64,000 nucleotides of DNA from Candidatus Izemoplasma sp. (GCA_036172455.1 JAXKVY010000002.1:372001-436000), one strand, 5' to 3'. Positions 44,938-55,204 are shown, numbered from the stretch's first letter. The notes: generated by a model not told the origin, from the sequence alone. Numbers and translations are program-made.

Positions 44938-46254
44938 CTACCCTAAGATATATTGGTTTAATATTGATTCAAGCAATTCTTGTTTACCAGGTTCATTTGG
45001 TTCAAGTTCCTTTTTGTCCATAACATATGTTTCTAATTCTTTGAATCCAACTTCATTGTTTACAATTTTCTTACCAATACCTGCATTATATGACCGATAG
45101 CGTTGCGATAGATTATCTTCTAATACACCATCTTCATGTAGCTTAGCTGCGACACGCAATCCAGCAGCGTAGGTATCCATCCCGACAATATGAGCAATCA
45201 TTAAATCTTCTTTAATGAATGATGGACGACGTACTTTTGCATCAAAATTAAGTCCTCCTGTTTTTAATCCACCCGCACGTAAAATTTCATACATTGTTAA
45301 TGTTGTATCATAAATATTGGTCGGAAATTGATCGGTATCCCAACCTAACAGTAAATCTCCTTGATTGGCATCAACACTACCTAGCATATCATTGTCTGCG
45401 GCGAAACGTAACTCATGTTGCATGGTATGCATAGCTAAGGTCGCGTGGTTGGTTTCTATATTTAGTTTGAAGTGTTTATCTAAATCATATTTTCTTAAAA
45501 ACGACACAACAGTTGCACCATCAAAATCATACTGGTGTTTTGTTGGTTCTTTTGGTTTCGGTTCGATATAGAATTGTCCATTAAATCCAATTTCTTTAGC
45601 ATAATCAACTGCCATATGTAATAAGCGTGCAAAGTTGTCTTGTTCTAATTTCATATTGGTATTTAATAAAGTTTCATATCCTTCACGTCCGCCCCAAAAC
45701 ACATACCCTGCGCCACCTAAGCGATGAGTGATTTCCATAGCTTTTTTGATTTGCGCCGCGGCAAAGGCAAAAATATCTGCATTTGGACTCGTCCCTGCAC
45801 CATTAACGTAGCGTGGGTTAGAAAACGCATTCGCTGTTCCCCATAACAGTTTAATGCCTGTACGCTTCATTTCTGATTCAATGAGATCTGCGATCTCATC
45901 AAGGTTTTTATTGGTTTCTTCTAATGTTTCTCCCTCAGGTGCTATATCGCGATCATGGAAACAAAAATACTCTAATCCAAGTTTTTCCATAAATTCAAAT
46001 GCTACTTTAACGCGCGCTTTGGCTTGTTCCATACCACTAAGACCCTCATCCCATGGACGAATCATCGTACCCTCGCCGAATGGGTCTTCGCCCATCCCAG
46101 TAAACGTATGCCAATAAGCCATTGAGAATTTCAAATGATCTTTCATAGGTTTTCCTAAAATCTCTTCTTCAGGATTATAGAATTTGAAGGCAAACGGATT
46201 TAAACTTTTTGGTCCTTCATATTTAATTTTATCTACATTTTCAAAGTATTTCAT
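44938..46254 (-). CDS. xylA: Xylose isomerase
   Basis: XylA converts D-xylose to D-xylulose with two divalent metals. Characteristic blocks are YFCFHDRD (catalytic His, near 100), [12 protein letters not shown] (near 185), [16 protein letters not shown] (metal Glu, near 230) and [16 protein letters not shown] (metal Asp, near 305). Length of 438 residues is that of class II enzymes. ATG 46254 has AAAGGAG seven bases upstream; the GTG six codons earlier is inside that site. It heads the operon. Confidence 0.96.
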   Translation of the reverse strand: MKYFENVDKIKYEGPKSLNPFAFKFYNPEEEILGKPMKDHLKFSMAYWHTFTGMGEDPFGEGTMIRPWDEGLSGMEQAKARVKVAFEFMEKLGLEYFCFHDRDIAPEGETLEETNKNLDEIADLIESEMKRTGIKLLWGTANAFSNPRYVNGAGTSPNADIFAFAAAQIKKAMEITHRLGGAGYVFWGGREGYETLLNTNMKLEQDNFARLLHMAVDYAKEIGFNGQFYIEPKPKEPTKHQYDFDGATVVSFLRKYDLDKHFKLNIETNHATLAMHTMQHELRFAADNDMLGSVDANQGDLLLGWDTDQFPTNIYDTTLTMYEILRAGGLKTGGLNFDAKVRRPSFIKEDLMIAHIVGMDTYAAGLRVAAKLHEDGVLEDNLSQRYRSYNAGIGKKIVNNEVGFKELETYVMDKKELEPNEPGKQELLESILNQYILG

Positions 46255-46285
46255 GTCTTTTCTCCTTTTCACTTTTTATTTCTAT

Positions 46286-46332
46286 TTGCTAATTTATTTT
46301 TTATACTTTATAATTTAAGTTGTAATTTGAAA
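46286..46332. promoter_or_regulatory. Divergent xylA / xylR promoter region
   Basis: On the plus strand TTGCTA (46286-46291) and TATAAT (46309-46314) are 17 bases apart and serve xylR. On the minus strand TTTCAA (46327-46332) and TAAAGT (46305-46310) are 16 apart and would serve xylA. The -10 boxes overlap. No Bacillus-type xyl operator (TTAGTTTGTT palindrome) was seen in the roughly 90-base gap. Confidence 0.5.
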
Positions 46333-46345
46333 GGGTGTGTTATAA

Positions 46346-47503
46346 ATGAAAACCTCTAATTCGAAATCTATCAAAGCGGAAAACACGAAACTAGTTGTTG
46401 AAAAGCTTGTTGAATTAAAGGAAACTACACGAATTGAACTCGCACGATTAACGACATTAAATAAGGCGACAATATCATCTATCATACAAGGATTAATTAA
46501 AAAACAAATCGTGATTAAGACCGATAAAAGTATCAAAACAAGTGGCCGCAGCGCTAAGGTCATAGCCTTAAACAAGAATGCAGGACGTATTTTAAGTCTT
46601 GATCTCCAGACTACTCAGATTTACGGTGTTATAACCAATCTATATGGTGAAATGCTGTTTGAAATTAAGCACCCAATTTCAAATCCAAATTTCAGTCCTT
46701 ATCTTGAAGAACTTTTAAAAACCATTGATGAATTAAAAGATAATACATTCGATTCTACCTACGGTATTATTGGAATCGGAATTGGTGTTTATGGTATTAT
46801 CGATAAAAATCATCGTATTAAATTTGCTCCATTTACTTCTTGGAAAAATATTGAGCTTAAAACAATCATTGAAGACTATACTGGTCTTGATACCTATGTT
46901 GAAAATGAAGCAAATATCTCTGCTTTAGGTGAGAACACCGTATATCCTGATCACCATAATCTTATAACGCTCAATATCGGTGTTGGTGTCGGTATGGGCA
47001 TAGTTATTAACAATACACTCTATACTGGTGAGGATGGTTTCGCCGGTGAAATTGGCCATACCATAATTCATCCAGGTGGTAATCCTTGTGTTTGTGGTAA
47101 TAATGGATGCCTAGAAACCTATCTTAAAGATTCCGCAATTATTAATCGTTACCATCAATTAACAGGCGTCATTGTCGATTTAGATGAACTCATACAACGT
47201 TATAAACTCAAAGATCCTTATGCAATGAAAGTATATAGCGAGTTTATTGAAAACGTCAGTATTACAGTCAACAATATATCACAAATGCTTAATCCTAAAG
47301 CAATCATTATCAATAGTGTTATTGTCCAAAATATCTCAGAAAGTATTTCATTAATTAAAAACAATCTTCATTCTCAAATAATGAACTTAGACATTTTGAC
47401 GACCTCAAAATACCGTGCAAAAACCAACGTCATCGGATTAGCCCATTTGCTTATTCAAGACTTTCTAAAAATCGACAATTACACACCACGAAATATTGCA
47501 TAG
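46346..47503 (+). CDS. xylR: ROK-family xylose repressor XylR
   Basis: The 385-residue regulator has an N-terminal winged helix (TRIELARLTTLNKATISSII) and a ROK sugar-binding domain. The zinc motif reads CVCGNNGCLE, with the preceding His in GEIGHT. In Bacillota such repressors shut off xyl genes without xylose. It is transcribed away from xylA, as is usual. AAAGGGTG precedes the ATG. Confidence 0.92.
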   Translation: MKTSNSKSIKAENTKLVVEKLVELKETTRIELARLTTLNKATISSIIQGLIKKQIVIKTDKSIKTSGRSAKVIALNKNAGRILSLDLQTTQIYGVITNLYGEMLFEIKHPISNPNFSPYLEELLKTIDELKDNTFDSTYGIIGIGIGVYGIIDKNHRIKFAPFTSWKNIELKTIIEDYTGLDTYVENEANISALGENTVYPDHHNLITLNIGVGVGMGIVINNTLYTGEDGFAGEIGHTIIHPGGNPCVCGNNGCLETYLKDSAIINRYHQLTGVIVDLDELIQRYKLKDPYAMKVYSEFIENVSITVNNISQMLNPKAIIINSVIVQNISESISLIKNNLHSQIMNLDILTTSKYRAKTNVIGLAHLLIQDFLKIDNYTPRNIA

Positions 47504-47514
47504 AAATGAAAAAA

Positions 47515-47528
47515 CGTTAACGCTTTCA
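47515..47528. promoter_or_regulatory. cre-like site downstream of xylR
   Basis: The minus-strand sequence TGAAAGCGTTAACG matches the CcpA-site consensus TGNAANCGNTNNCA except for the last base. It lies just after the xylR stop, not in a promoter, so its role is uncertain. Confidence 0.35.
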
Positions 47529-47530
47529 AA

Positions 47531-47597
47531 CATGGTTTATCACTTAAACTTAGTAATGTAAAGGCTTTTTTTGAGTTTTTTTAAATGATAAACTATG
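47531..47597. repeat. Long inverted repeat after xylR
   Basis: Arms 47531-47547 and 47581-47597 are inverted copies over 17 bases with two differences, around a 33-base loop rich in T. It could fold in the xylR transcript and terminate or protect it. The rest of the 47504-47766 gap is AT-rich with no other feature than the HtrA terminator. Confidence 0.45.
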
Positions 47598-47718
47598 GCT
47601 ATTTAAAGCGATAAATCAATTATTTTTATGATTTCAAATACTCTTTATAATTATTATACAAAAGCGTTATCCCTATCGATAAGCGCATTACGATAGTTTC
47701 ATATTAAAATAAATTAAA

Positions 47719-47754
47719 AAAAGCAATTCTAAATTTTACTAAAGAATTGCTTTT
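47719..47754 (-). terminator. Terminator after the HtrA-like gene
   Basis: A 12-base-pair stem AAAAGCAATTCT/AGAATTGCTTTT with a 12-base loop is followed by a T-run on the minus strand. Confidence 0.85.
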
Positions 47755-47766
47755 AATATGACTTTT

Positions 47767-48894
47767 TTATTGATCATCCGGATGCACATTGAGTGTTGCG
47801 GAATCACTGATGTACTCACTACCATTGCGAATATATTTTAAAATCACGGTGTCACCAACACTTGAATTTAAAATGGCTTCTTTTAAATCATTAAAGTTAT
47901 AAATGTATAAGAAGTCATCCATATCGGCTGTTTTATATCCAATAATCACATCACCATCTTCTAGTCCTGCTTCGTCCGCGGCGCCACCAGGCGCAATTGT
48001 AGCACAGACACCGTAGTCTAAGCCACAAGCATTAACTTGTGCATAGGTGCTAATACCTAAGTAAGGTCTTGTAATAATACCATCATCTTCTAAGTCTTCA
48101 ATAATTCTTGCGACTGTATTAGATGGAATCGCAAATCCGATATTACTCACATTATCAGTGACAAGTTTCATATTATTAATACCTATTAACTCACCATTAA
48201 TATTTACCAAAGCGCCTCCACTATTACCCGGGCTAATCGCCGCATCATGTTGTAAAAGGGTTGCATCAAAATCTCCATTTTGAACATATCTTGCTAGTCC
48301 ACTAATGACTCCCATAGTTACGGTACCATAATACTCAAAACCAAGCGGATTTCCGATCGCAAATGCAAATTGACCAATTTCAACATCATAGCTATCAGCT
48401 AATGGTATCACCGGAAATTCTTCACTAGAGGTAAACGTTAAAACAGCTAAATCCGTAACCGGGTCCATACCCAAAATATTAATATTATCGTTTACTACTT
48501 CAAACAGTAATCCATTGCGTTCATACACAATGGTCAATGTATCATACTCAGCAACAACGTGTTCATTTGTTACAACATAATACATATTATCAATATGCTT
48601 ATATACGACTCCACTGCCCGTTCCGTATCCCAATGAACTTTCATTAACAATCCCGACAACACCGTCGTGAATATCACCTATCATTGATTTAACAGAACTT
48701 TCAAATTCTTCAAGTGTGTAAGTCGTATTGGTTTCAGCTTCTGGTAATAATTCTTCAATTATTCCGATAAGTTCTTCTTCTGTATAAGCCGTGTCAATAA
48801 CATCATCACCGGGGTCTTCATAAACTGGCACACAGGCAGATAATGATAAGACAAGGACTAGGATTATTACATATAAGTTTCTTTTCAACGTCAT
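47767..48894 (-). CDS. HtrA/DegP-like serine protease lipoprotein
   Basis: The protein of about 375 residues has a lipoprotein signal peptide ending LSAC. The trypsin-like domain has the triad in TNEHVV, DPVTDLAVL and SPGNSGGAL. A single PDZ domain (about 265-365) reads GLEDGDVIIGYK. It acts outside the membrane in protein quality control. Its ATG overlaps the tatD stop in TGATG; a TTG at 48888 has better spacing (eight bases) to AAGGAG and may be the true start. Confidence 0.9.
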   Translation of the reverse strand: MTLKRNLYVIILVLVLSLSACVPVYEDPGDDVIDTAYTEEELIGIIEELLPEAETNTTYTLEEFESSVKSMIGDIHDGVVGIVNESSLGYGTGSGVVYKHIDNMYYVVTNEHVVAEYDTLTIVYERNGLLFEVVNDNINILGMDPVTDLAVLTFTSSEEFPVIPLADSYDVEIGQFAFAIGNPLGFEYYGTVTMGVISGLARYVQNGDFDATLLQHDAAISPGNSGGALVNINGELIGINNMKLVTDNVSNIGFAIPSNTVARIIEDLEDDGIITRPYLGISTYAQVNACGLDYGVCATIAPGGAADEAGLEDGDVIIGYKTADMDDFLYIYNFNDLKEAILNSSVGDTVILKYIRNGSEYISDSATLNVHPDDQ

Positions 48895-49658
48895 CACTCC
48901 TTAAGATTAAATAATGTCATCGCATTTTGCGTTGTTGTTTGTGCAATATCTTTAAACGACATATCGCGTAAATCTGCTATTTGTTCTGCAACAAGTTTCA
49001 CGCGTGCCGGCTCATTCCGTTTACCACGATATGGATGTGGCGATAAATATGGGGAATCTGTCTCAACTAATAAACGATTAAGGGGTACCATCTTTGCGAC
49101 TTCCTTTGGTGTTTTCGCATTTTTAAACGTTACTGGGCCCCCAAGCGATATATGCAAACCTAAATCGAGAAATTTATCAGCCATTTCAGCACTACCACTA
49201 TAACAATGCATAACGCCTTTTATATGATCATACTCACTGAGTACATTATAGGTTGCTTCACTGGCATCTCGCATGTGAATAATCAACGGTTTATTTAGTT
49301 TTATAGAGCGCTTGATCTGTTCCTTGAACACTTCTACTTGATCATCGATATGATTATTGTCCCAATAAAAGTCAAGCCCGCACTCTCCTATACCAACGAC
49401 TTTATCATGTGCTAAAAGTTCATCTAAAATAACAAAATCATTATCATTGATCTCTTTTGCAATAGTTGGATGAAATCCAACTGTCGCATAGATAAAATCA
49501 TATTGTTCTGCTAAAGTAATCGCTTTTTCATTAGTTTTGTGATCAAAACCAATGACAATCAATTTTTCTACGCCTGCTGCTTGTGCACGTTCAATAATCG
49601 CTGCTTCTTTTCCATCAAATTCATCTGCGTTTAAATGTACGTGTGTATCTATTAACAT
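48894..49658 (-). CDS. tatD: TatD-family metal-dependent deoxyribonuclease
   Basis: The TIM-barrel hydrolase of 254 residues has the metal ligands IDTHVH at the N-terminus, GECGLD, IHMRDA, MHCYSG and ETDSPYL. Relatives degrade DNA 3' ends or act as quality-control hydrolases. I choose ATG 49658, which has AGGTGA five bases upstream. It is coupled to the HtrA-like gene, with a four-codon-or-less overlap. Confidence 0.93.
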   Translation of the reverse strand: MLIDTHVHLNADEFDGKEAAIIERAQAAGVEKLIVIGFDHKTNEKAITLAEQYDFIYATVGFHPTIAKEINDNDFVILDELLAHDKVVGIGECGLDFYWDNNHIDDQVEVFKEQIKRSIKLNKPLIIHMRDASEATYNVLSEYDHIKGVMHCYSGSAEMADKFLDLGLHISLGGPVTFKNAKTPKEVAKMVPLNRLLVETDSPYLSPHPYRGKRNEPARVKLVAEQIADLRDMSFKDIAQTTTQNAMTLFNLKE

Positions 49659-49720
49659 TATTATCACCTATGAACATTATAACAAATATTCCATAAAAAG
49701 ATATGGAATTTACGTGAAAA

Positions 49721-49740
49721 AAAGAGACCGAAGTCTCTTT
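49721..49740 (-). terminator. Terminator after tuf
   Basis: An eight-base-pair stem AAAGAGAC/GTCTCTTT with a CGAA loop (TTCG in the transcript) and a T-run on the minus strand ends the str operon. Confidence 0.9.
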
Positions 49741-49759
49741 TTAAATGTATGAATTATAA

Positions 49760-50950
49760 TTATTCAATAATTTTACTTACGTTTCCAGCACCAACTGTGC
49801 GTCCACCTTCACGGATTGAGAACTTAGTACCTTGTTCTAAAGCGATTGGGTGAATTAAGTCTACAACCATTGTTACGTCGTCACCAGGCATAACCATTTC
49901 AACACCTTCAGGTAATTCAATAACACCAGTTACGTCAGTTGTTCTGAAGTAGAATTGTGGACGATAGTTACTGAAGAATGGTGTATGACGTCCACCTTCT
50001 TCTTTACTTAATACGTAAACTTGACCTTCAAACTTAGTATGTGGTGTTACACTACCAGGTTTAGCGACTACTTGACCACGTTGGATGTCTTCACGGTTAA
50101 CACCACGAAGTAAGACACCAATGTTGTCTCCAGCTTCTGCTTGGTCTAATAATTTACGGAACATTTCAACACCTGTTACAACTGATTTAGTTGTATCTTT
50201 AATACCTACGATTTCAACAGCATCTCCAACTTTAACAGTTCCACGGTCTACACGACCAGTAGCTACTGTTCCACGTCCAGTAATACTGAATACATCTTCA
50301 ACAGGCATCATGAATGGTTTATCTGTTTCACGAACAGGATCTTCGAAGTACTCATCAACCTGTTCCATTAATTCGATGATTTTTTCTTCGTGTTCTTCGT
50401 CTCCTTCAAGAGCTTTTAATGCAGATCCCATTACAACAGGAATGTCGTCTCCAGGGAAATCGTACTCGTCTAATAATTCACGGATTTCCATTTCAACTAA
50501 TTCTAATAATTCTTCATCATCAACCATATCAGTTTTATTCATGAATACGATTAATTTAGGTACACCAACTTGGCGAGCAAGTAAGATATGTTCACGTGTT
50601 TGAGGCATAGCTCCATCTGCAGCAGATACAACTAAGATAGCCCCGTCCATTTGTGCAGCACCAGTGATCATGTTTTTAACATAATCGGCATGCCCTGGAC
50701 AGTCAACGTGTGCATAGTGACGCTTGTCAGTAGAGTACTCGATGTGTGCACTATTGATTGTAATTCCTCTTTCACGTTCCTCTGGAGCGTTGTCAATTGA
50801 AGCGTAATCTGACGCTTTTGTATCTCCGATTCCTCTTTTTGATAATACAGTTGCGATAGCAGCTGTTAATGTAGTTTTTCCATGGTCTACGTGTCCAACT
50901 GTACCGATATTCATATGCGGTTTATTGCGGACAAATTTTTCTTTAGCCAT
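49760..50950 (-). CDS. tuf: Elongation factor Tu
   Basis: EF-Tu delivers aminoacyl-tRNA to the ribosome. The G domain has [14 protein letters not shown] and NKTDM; the effector region RERGITI is intact. Domains 2 and 3 follow to residue 396. AAGGAGG precedes the ATG. A promoter in the fusA-tuf gap allows separate expression. Confidence 0.98.
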   Translation of the reverse strand: MAKEKFVRNKPHMNIGTVGHVDHGKTTLTAAIATVLSKRGIGDTKASDYASIDNAPEERERGITINSAHIEYSTDKRHYAHVDCPGHADYVKNMITGAAQMDGAILVVSAADGAMPQTREHILLARQVGVPKLIVFMNKTDMVDDEELLELVEMEIRELLDEYDFPGDDIPVVMGSALKALEGDEEHEEKIIELMEQVDEYFEDPVRETDKPFMMPVEDVFSITGRGTVATGRVDRGTVKVGDAVEIVGIKDTTKSVVTGVEMFRKLLDQAEAGDNIGVLLRGVNREDIQRGQVVAKPGSVTPHTKFEGQVYVLSKEEGGRHTPFFSNYRPQFYFRTTDVTGVIELPEGVEMVMPGDDVTMVVDLIHPIALEQGTKFSIREGGRTVGAGNVSKIIE

Positions 50951-51003
50951 TTTACAGTTTCCTCCTTATTTTTTCTTGAATAGAATTGTTATTTTCCAAA
51001 GTT

Positions 51004-51032
51004 ATTTTATCGCATTATCAACGATAATGCAA
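51004..51032 (-). promoter_or_regulatory. Internal tuf promoter
   Basis: TTGCAT (51027-51032) and TAAAAT (51004-51009) are 17 bases apart. The spacer overlaps a perfect inverted repeat GCATTATC/GATAATGC at 51012-51030, which could act as a hairpin or operator. Confidence 0.5.
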
Positions 51033-51044
51033 GTTTTAAGTCAA

Positions 51045-53114
51045 TTAACCGTTACGCTTTTCAACAACTTCTTCAGCAATTGACTTTGGACATGGCGCAT
51101 AATGCGAGAATTGCATTGTATAGTTTCCACGACCCTGTGTATTAGAACGCAAACTAGTTGCGTAACCAAACATTTCTGCGAGTGGGACTTTAGATCGGAT
51201 TTGTTGTGCATTTCCACGTTTCTCTTGTCCCTCGATTTGACCACGACGGGATGTAATGTCACCTATAACGTTCCCCATATATTCTTCAGGAACAATAACA
51301 TCTACACTCATCATTGGTTCTAATAAAATTGCTTTTGATGCATCTTTGGCTTTTTTAAGCGCCATATTAGCGGCTACTTTAAAGGCCATCTCACTCGAGT
51401 CAACATCATGGTATGATCCATCAAATAATGTCGCTTTGATGTCGATTAATGGATATCCTGCTAAGACACCACCTTCAAGTGACTCCTGCAATCCCTTATC
51501 GACAACTGGAATATATTCTCTAGGAACTTTACCGCCAACAATTTTATCGACAAATTCGTAACCTTTTTCAGGGTTTGGTTCAAACTTGATCCAAACGTGT
51601 CCATATTGTCCACGTCCACCTGACTGACGTACGAATTTCCCTTCAACTTCTGCTTCTTTCGTGAATGTTTCACGATAACTAACCTGAGGTGCTCCAACTT
51701 GAGCTTCTACTTTGAATTCACGTTTCATACGATCAACAATGATATCTAAGTGTAATTCACCCATACCAGCGATAATCGTTTGTCCTGTTTCATCATCAGT
51801 ATATGTTCTAAATGTTGGATCTTCTTCAGCTAATTTATTTAAGGCAACACCCATTTTATCTTGATCGGCGCGACTATTTGGTTCAATCGCAACACTGATA
51901 ACAGGTTCTGGGAATACCATCTTTTCTAAGATGATATGTGAATCAGTTGAACATAATGTATCTCCTGTAGACGTATCTTTAAGTCCGACAGCAGCAGCAA
52001 TATCTCCTGCATATACTTGTTCAATTTCATCACGGCTGTTGGCATGCATTTGTAATAAACGCCCAACACGTTCTTTATTTCCTTTAGTGGCATTACGAAT
52101 GTAAGATCCTTTATTTAGAACTCCTGAATACACTCGGAAGAATGTTAATTTCCCGACATATGGATCAGTTGCTACTTTGAAGGCAAGTGCTGCAAATTCA
52201 GCATCGTCATCCGCTTTAATGCGAATCTCTTCTTCATCAGCATCTATTCCTTTAATTGGAGGGACATCTGTTGGTGCTGGTAAGTAATCTAACACGGCAT
52301 CAAGTAATAACTTAACCCCCATGTTTTTATATGCACTACCACACATTACTGGAAAGAATTTAACATCAAGTGTCGCTTGACGAATCGCTGATTTTAATAA
52401 GTCAGCATCAATATCTTCACCTTCTAAATACATCATCATGATATCTTCATTGAAATCAGCAAGTTTTTCAATTAATAATTCACGACGTTCAGTAACCGTG
52501 TCCTCTAAATCTGCAGGAATATCTATTTCCTTTGCTTCTTCTAAATAATGTCCATCAAACTCATAAGCTTTCATTTCAACAAGATCGATAATCCCATTAA
52601 AATCATTTTCTGCACCAATTGGCCATTGAATCGCAGCGGCATTTGCCCCTAAACGATCCCCAACTGATTTAACACTAAAGGCAAAGTCTGCCCCTGTTTT
52701 ATCCATTTTGTTGGCGAAGATGATCCGTGGTACACGGTAATCATTTGCTTGTCGCCAAACAGTTTCAGTTTGTGGTTCAACACCAGCTTGTGCATCAAGT
52801 AACGCAACACTACCATCTAATACTCGTAGTGAACGAGAGACTTCAACTGTGAAGTCGACGTGACCAGGGGTATCAATGATATTAATACGATGATTTTTCC
52901 ATTCTGCTGTTGTTGCCGCAGATGTTATCGTGATTCCACGTTCTTGTTCTTGTTCCATCCAGTCCATTTGTGATGCACCATCATGTGTTTCACCAATTTT
53001 ATGAATACGTCCTGTGTGGAATAAAATACGTTCAGTAGCCGTTGTTTTTCCAGCATCAATATGCGCCATAATTCCGATATTTCTGGTGTGACTTAATTTG
53101 TACTTACGTGCCAT
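51045..53114 (-). CDS. fusA: Elongation factor G
   Basis: EF-G catalyses translocation. The G domain starts HIDAGKTT and has DTPGHVD and NKMDKTGAD. Domains II-V follow to residue 689, with [13 protein letters not shown] in domain IV. Length is normal. It follows rpsG by 15 bases. Confidence 0.98.
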   Translation of the reverse strand: MARKYKLSHTRNIGIMAHIDAGKTTATERILFHTGRIHKIGETHDGASQMDWMEQEQERGITITSAATTAEWKNHRINIIDTPGHVDFTVEVSRSLRVLDGSVALLDAQAGVEPQTETVWRQANDYRVPRIIFANKMDKTGADFAFSVKSVGDRLGANAAAIQWPIGAENDFNGIIDLVEMKAYEFDGHYLEEAKEIDIPADLEDTVTERRELLIEKLADFNEDIMMMYLEGEDIDADLLKSAIRQATLDVKFFPVMCGSAYKNMGVKLLLDAVLDYLPAPTDVPPIKGIDADEEEIRIKADDDAEFAALAFKVATDPYVGKLTFFRVYSGVLNKGSYIRNATKGNKERVGRLLQMHANSRDEIEQVYAGDIAAAVGLKDTSTGDTLCSTDSHIILEKMVFPEPVISVAIEPNSRADQDKMGVALNKLAEEDPTFRTYTDDETGQTIIAGMGELHLDIIVDRMKREFKVEAQVGAPQVSYRETFTKEAEVEGKFVRQSGGRGQYGHVWIKFEPNPEKGYEFVDKIVGGKVPREYIPVVDKGLQESLEGGVLAGYPLIDIKATLFDGSYHDVDSSEMAFKVAANMALKKAKDASKAILLEPMMSVDVIVPEEYMGNVIGDITSRRGQIEGQEKRGNAQQIRSKVPLAEMFGYATSLRSNTQGRGNYTMQFSHYAPCPKSIAEEVVEKRNG

Positions 53115-53129
53115 ACTGATATCTCCTTT

Positions 53130-53600
53130 CTACCAACGGTAATGAGCGAACGCTTTATTTGCTTCAGCCATTCTATGAACGTCTTCTTTTTTCTTAACAG
53201 ACGCACCTGTTCCTTGACTGGCATCAATAATTTCCTTCGCTAGCCTTTCTTCCATTGTTTTTTCATTTCTTAATCTTGAATATTGCGTTAACCATCTAAG
53301 TCCTAATGTATATTTACGCTCATTTCTTACTTCAGATGGTACTTGATAGTTTTGCCCACCAATACGTCTTGAACGTACTTCGAATGTCGGCATAATATTG
53401 TTTAATGCTTCTTCAAACACCTCAATTGGTGGTTGATTTGTCACTTCTTCTACGCGCTTAAATGCTGCATAAAGAATTTTTTGAGCTGTTCCTCTTTTAC
53501 CATCCAACATAATATTATTAATTAACTTAGTAACTAATTTAGAATTATACAGTGGATCAGGTAAGACATCTCTTTTCGATATATGACCTTTACGAGGCAT
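53130..53600 (-). CDS. rpsG: 30S ribosomal protein S7
   Basis: The 156-residue primary 16S rRNA binder of the small-subunit head shows [16 protein letters not shown] at the start and [20 protein letters not shown] precedes the ATG. Confidence 0.97.
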   Translation of the reverse strand: MPRKGHISKRDVLPDPLYNSKLVTKLINNIMLDGKRGTAQKILYAAFKRVEEVTNQPPIEVFEEALNNIMPTFEVRSRRIGGQNYQVPSEVRNERKYTLGLRWLTQYSRLRNEKTMEERLAKEIIDASQGTGASVKKKEDVHRMAEANKAFAHYRW

Positions 53601-53631
53601 ACTAGTCTCCTCCTTTCAAACTAATTGATAT

Positions 53632-54039
53632 TTATGGTTTTTTAGTTCCGTATTTTGAACGTCCTTGACGGCGTCCTTCAACACCAGTTGTATCGAGTGT
53701 TCCACGTACGATATGATATCGTACACCAGGTAAATCTTTTACCCGTCCACCACGAATTAATACAACACTATGTTCTTGTAATTTATGTCCTATTCCAGGA
53801 ATATATGCTGTTACTTCAATCCCATTTGTTAAACGCACACGCGCATACTTACGTAACGCAGAGTTAGGTTTTTTTGGTGTCATCGTTGCAACACGTGTAC
53901 ATACCCCACGTTTTTGTGGGCTGTTCACTTTTGAGTACTCTTTTTTGATTGAGTTCCAACTGATACCTAAATGAGGTGATTTTGTTTTTTTAGTTTTTGA
54001 TTCTCTACCTTTTCTTACTAACTGATTAATCGTTGGCAT
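53632..54039 (-). CDS. rpsL: 30S ribosomal protein S12
   Basis: S12 is part of the decoding centre. The streptomycin region reads [17 protein letters not shown] and the second conserved loop [14 protein letters not shown]. The first has Lys at the classical position, so no streptomycin-resistance change is visible. ATG 54039 with GAGGAGG seven bases upstream is the start. It opens the str operon behind an attenuator-like leader. The L7Ae-like gene often found just before rpsL in Bacillota is absent. Confidence 0.97.
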   Translation of the reverse strand: MPTINQLVRKGRESKTKKTKSPHLGISWNSIKKEYSKVNSPQKRGVCTRVATMTPKKPNSALRKYARVRLTNGIEVTAYIPGIGHKLQEHSVVLIRGGRVKDLPGVRYHIVRGTLDTTGVEGRRQGRSKYGTKKP

Positions 54040-54059
54040 ATTGGTTCCTCCTCTCATGT

Positions 54060-54095
54060 TTATGTCCACGCATCCAGGTGGTTCACTTTTTTCAT
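54060..54095 (-). other. Eleven-codon leader ORF ahead of rpsL
   Basis: ATG at 54095 starts directly after the T-run of the attenuator hairpin and encodes [11 protein letters not shown], ending in TAA at 54060, 21 bases before the rpsL start. No good ribosome site precedes it. It may be translated at low level, or the sequence may be conserved RNA structure: CCAC and GTGG within it can pair. Confidence 0.35.
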
Positions 54096-54124
54096 AAAAA
54101 CTAGGGCTTATAAGGATAAACCCT
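54096..54124 (-). terminator. Attenuator-like hairpin in the str operon leader
   Basis: AGGGTTTAT pairs with ATAAGCCCT (one G-U) around CCTT, followed by AGTTTTT, in the minus-strand transcript. It lies between the promoter and rpsL, so termination here would lower ribosomal gene expression. Confidence 0.6.
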
Positions 54125-54151
54125 GATGTTTTTTCATTTAATAGCGTATAT

Positions 54152-54180
54152 ATTATATCTCACACATGCAGGTGTGTCAA
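54152..54180 (-). promoter_or_regulatory. str operon promoter
   Basis: A perfect TTGACA (54175-54180) and a perfect TATAAT (54152-54157) are 17 bases apart on the minus strand. It is the best consensus promoter in the window. Confidence 0.85.
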
Positions 54181-54253
54181 CCCTAAACAGTATTTTTTTT
54201 AAAATTTCTAAAATATCGCTATATTGCGTTGTTTTCTTAATCCAAATTTGAAG

Positions 54254-54270
54254 CGCAACGTAGCGTTGCG
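54254..54270. repeat. Perfect inverted repeat between rpsL and XRE gene
   Basis: CGCAACG-n3-CGTTGCG stands out as GC-rich in an AT-rich gap. It is about 85 bases upstream of the XRE regulator, so it could be its operator or a small terminator. The remaining bases of the 54040-54353 gap hold the str leader and promoter. Confidence 0.4.
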
Positions 54271-54353
54271 TAATGACAACAAATCGGTTATTGTTAAATA
54301 CTGTATCATAAGTTGCAATATAAAAGATAACTATAATTAAAAAGGGGATGACT

Positions 54354-55160
54354 TTGAATAACATAGGACGCCCTATTCAATCATTACGACAACATCGACA
54401 CATGACTCAAGACCAACTTGCGAGTGAAATTGGTGTATCACGACAAGCCATATCTAAGTGGGAGCAGGGCGATGGATTACCTGATCTTCATAACGTTCAA
54501 GCACTTGCCAATGTTTTAGACATTAGCGTTGATACCTTACTCAATCATCAATCAACTAGTTCGTTACCTAGTAGTGGTAACAGCTTTTCCACCCATTCAA
54601 CAAACAATATGTCTGGTAATTTTTAAAAAAAACTACTCTACAAAGCCAAACACACAACTAACTCTGAAGAAGCAAGGAAAATTAAAAAAATCTTATCGCT
54701 TGCTGGTGGTATTGGTGTCGTTGTTGGCATATCAATGATTCTTTTTGGATTTATTGGATTTGGTAAAGGGGCATTCGACAGTGTAAATAACTTTGGTAAT
54801 GATACTTATCATCAGTTTCCGACAAGTCCAACTGATTCGTTTAATCCAACAATTACGGAACCAGAGATGTTTAACCCTCTACCCCACATCATTGTCTTTA
54901 TGTTAGGTGGTGTGATTACCGGAATAAGTAGTTATGTACTATATGCTGGTTTAGCAATTGTGGTGACGGGTGTTGCCTCAAATTACTTAGATGACCGTCC
55001 AAAATGCCCACAATGCGGCGATGAAGTAGACTCTGATGAAAACGTCTGTTCATCATGTGGTGCTAAATTAGATAGCGTCAAAGCTAAAACCTGTGACTGT
55101 GGCAAAGTGAATCAACCAAGTGATGTCTATTGTCGTGAGTGTGGTGCTATATTAAGCTAA
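54354..55160 (+). pseudogene. XRE regulator with membrane and zinc-ribbon domains, split by in-frame stop
   Basis: Two open frames lie in the same reading frame and are separated only by TAA at 54624-54626. The first (to 54626) has an XRE helix-turn-helix (MTQDQLASEIGVSRQAISKW). The second, read from right after the stop, gives KKLLYKAKHTT, a charged segment, two hydrophobic helices and two zinc ribbons (CPQCGDE...CSSCG and CDCG...CREC). The translated bridge looks like real protein, so this was one gene of about 268 codons. The stop lies in a T5A8 tract, where an error or mutation is likely. TTG 54354 has GGGG six bases upstream and is preferred to ATG 54348, which abuts it. Confidence 0.65.
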
Positions 55161-55165
55161 TCAAA

Positions 55166-55192
55166 AGCGTTTATTCTAGTCGAATAAACGCT
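55166..55192. terminator. Terminator between zinc-ribbon gene and tRNA-Thr
   Basis: A perfect ten-base-pair stem AGCGTTTATT/AATAAACGCT with a seven-base loop has T-rich sequence on both sides, so it can end both convergent transcripts. Confidence 0.82.
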
Positions 55193-55204
55193 ACTTTTAT
55201 TAAA

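Noticed and set aside
46255-46345. Bacillus-type xyl operator
   Set aside because: No TTAGTTTGTT palindrome or other long dyad is present; only overlapping promoters are supported.
50085-50603. A 172-codon plus-strand open frame inside tuf
   Set aside because: It is antisense to the invariant EF-Tu coding sequence and has low-complexity Ser/Thr/Ile composition, typical of shadow frames.
54600-54740. Programmed -1 frameshift at the T5A8 tract joining the XRE halves
   Set aside because: Both halves are already in the same frame; a -1 shift leads into a frame that ends soon after, so slippage would not join them.
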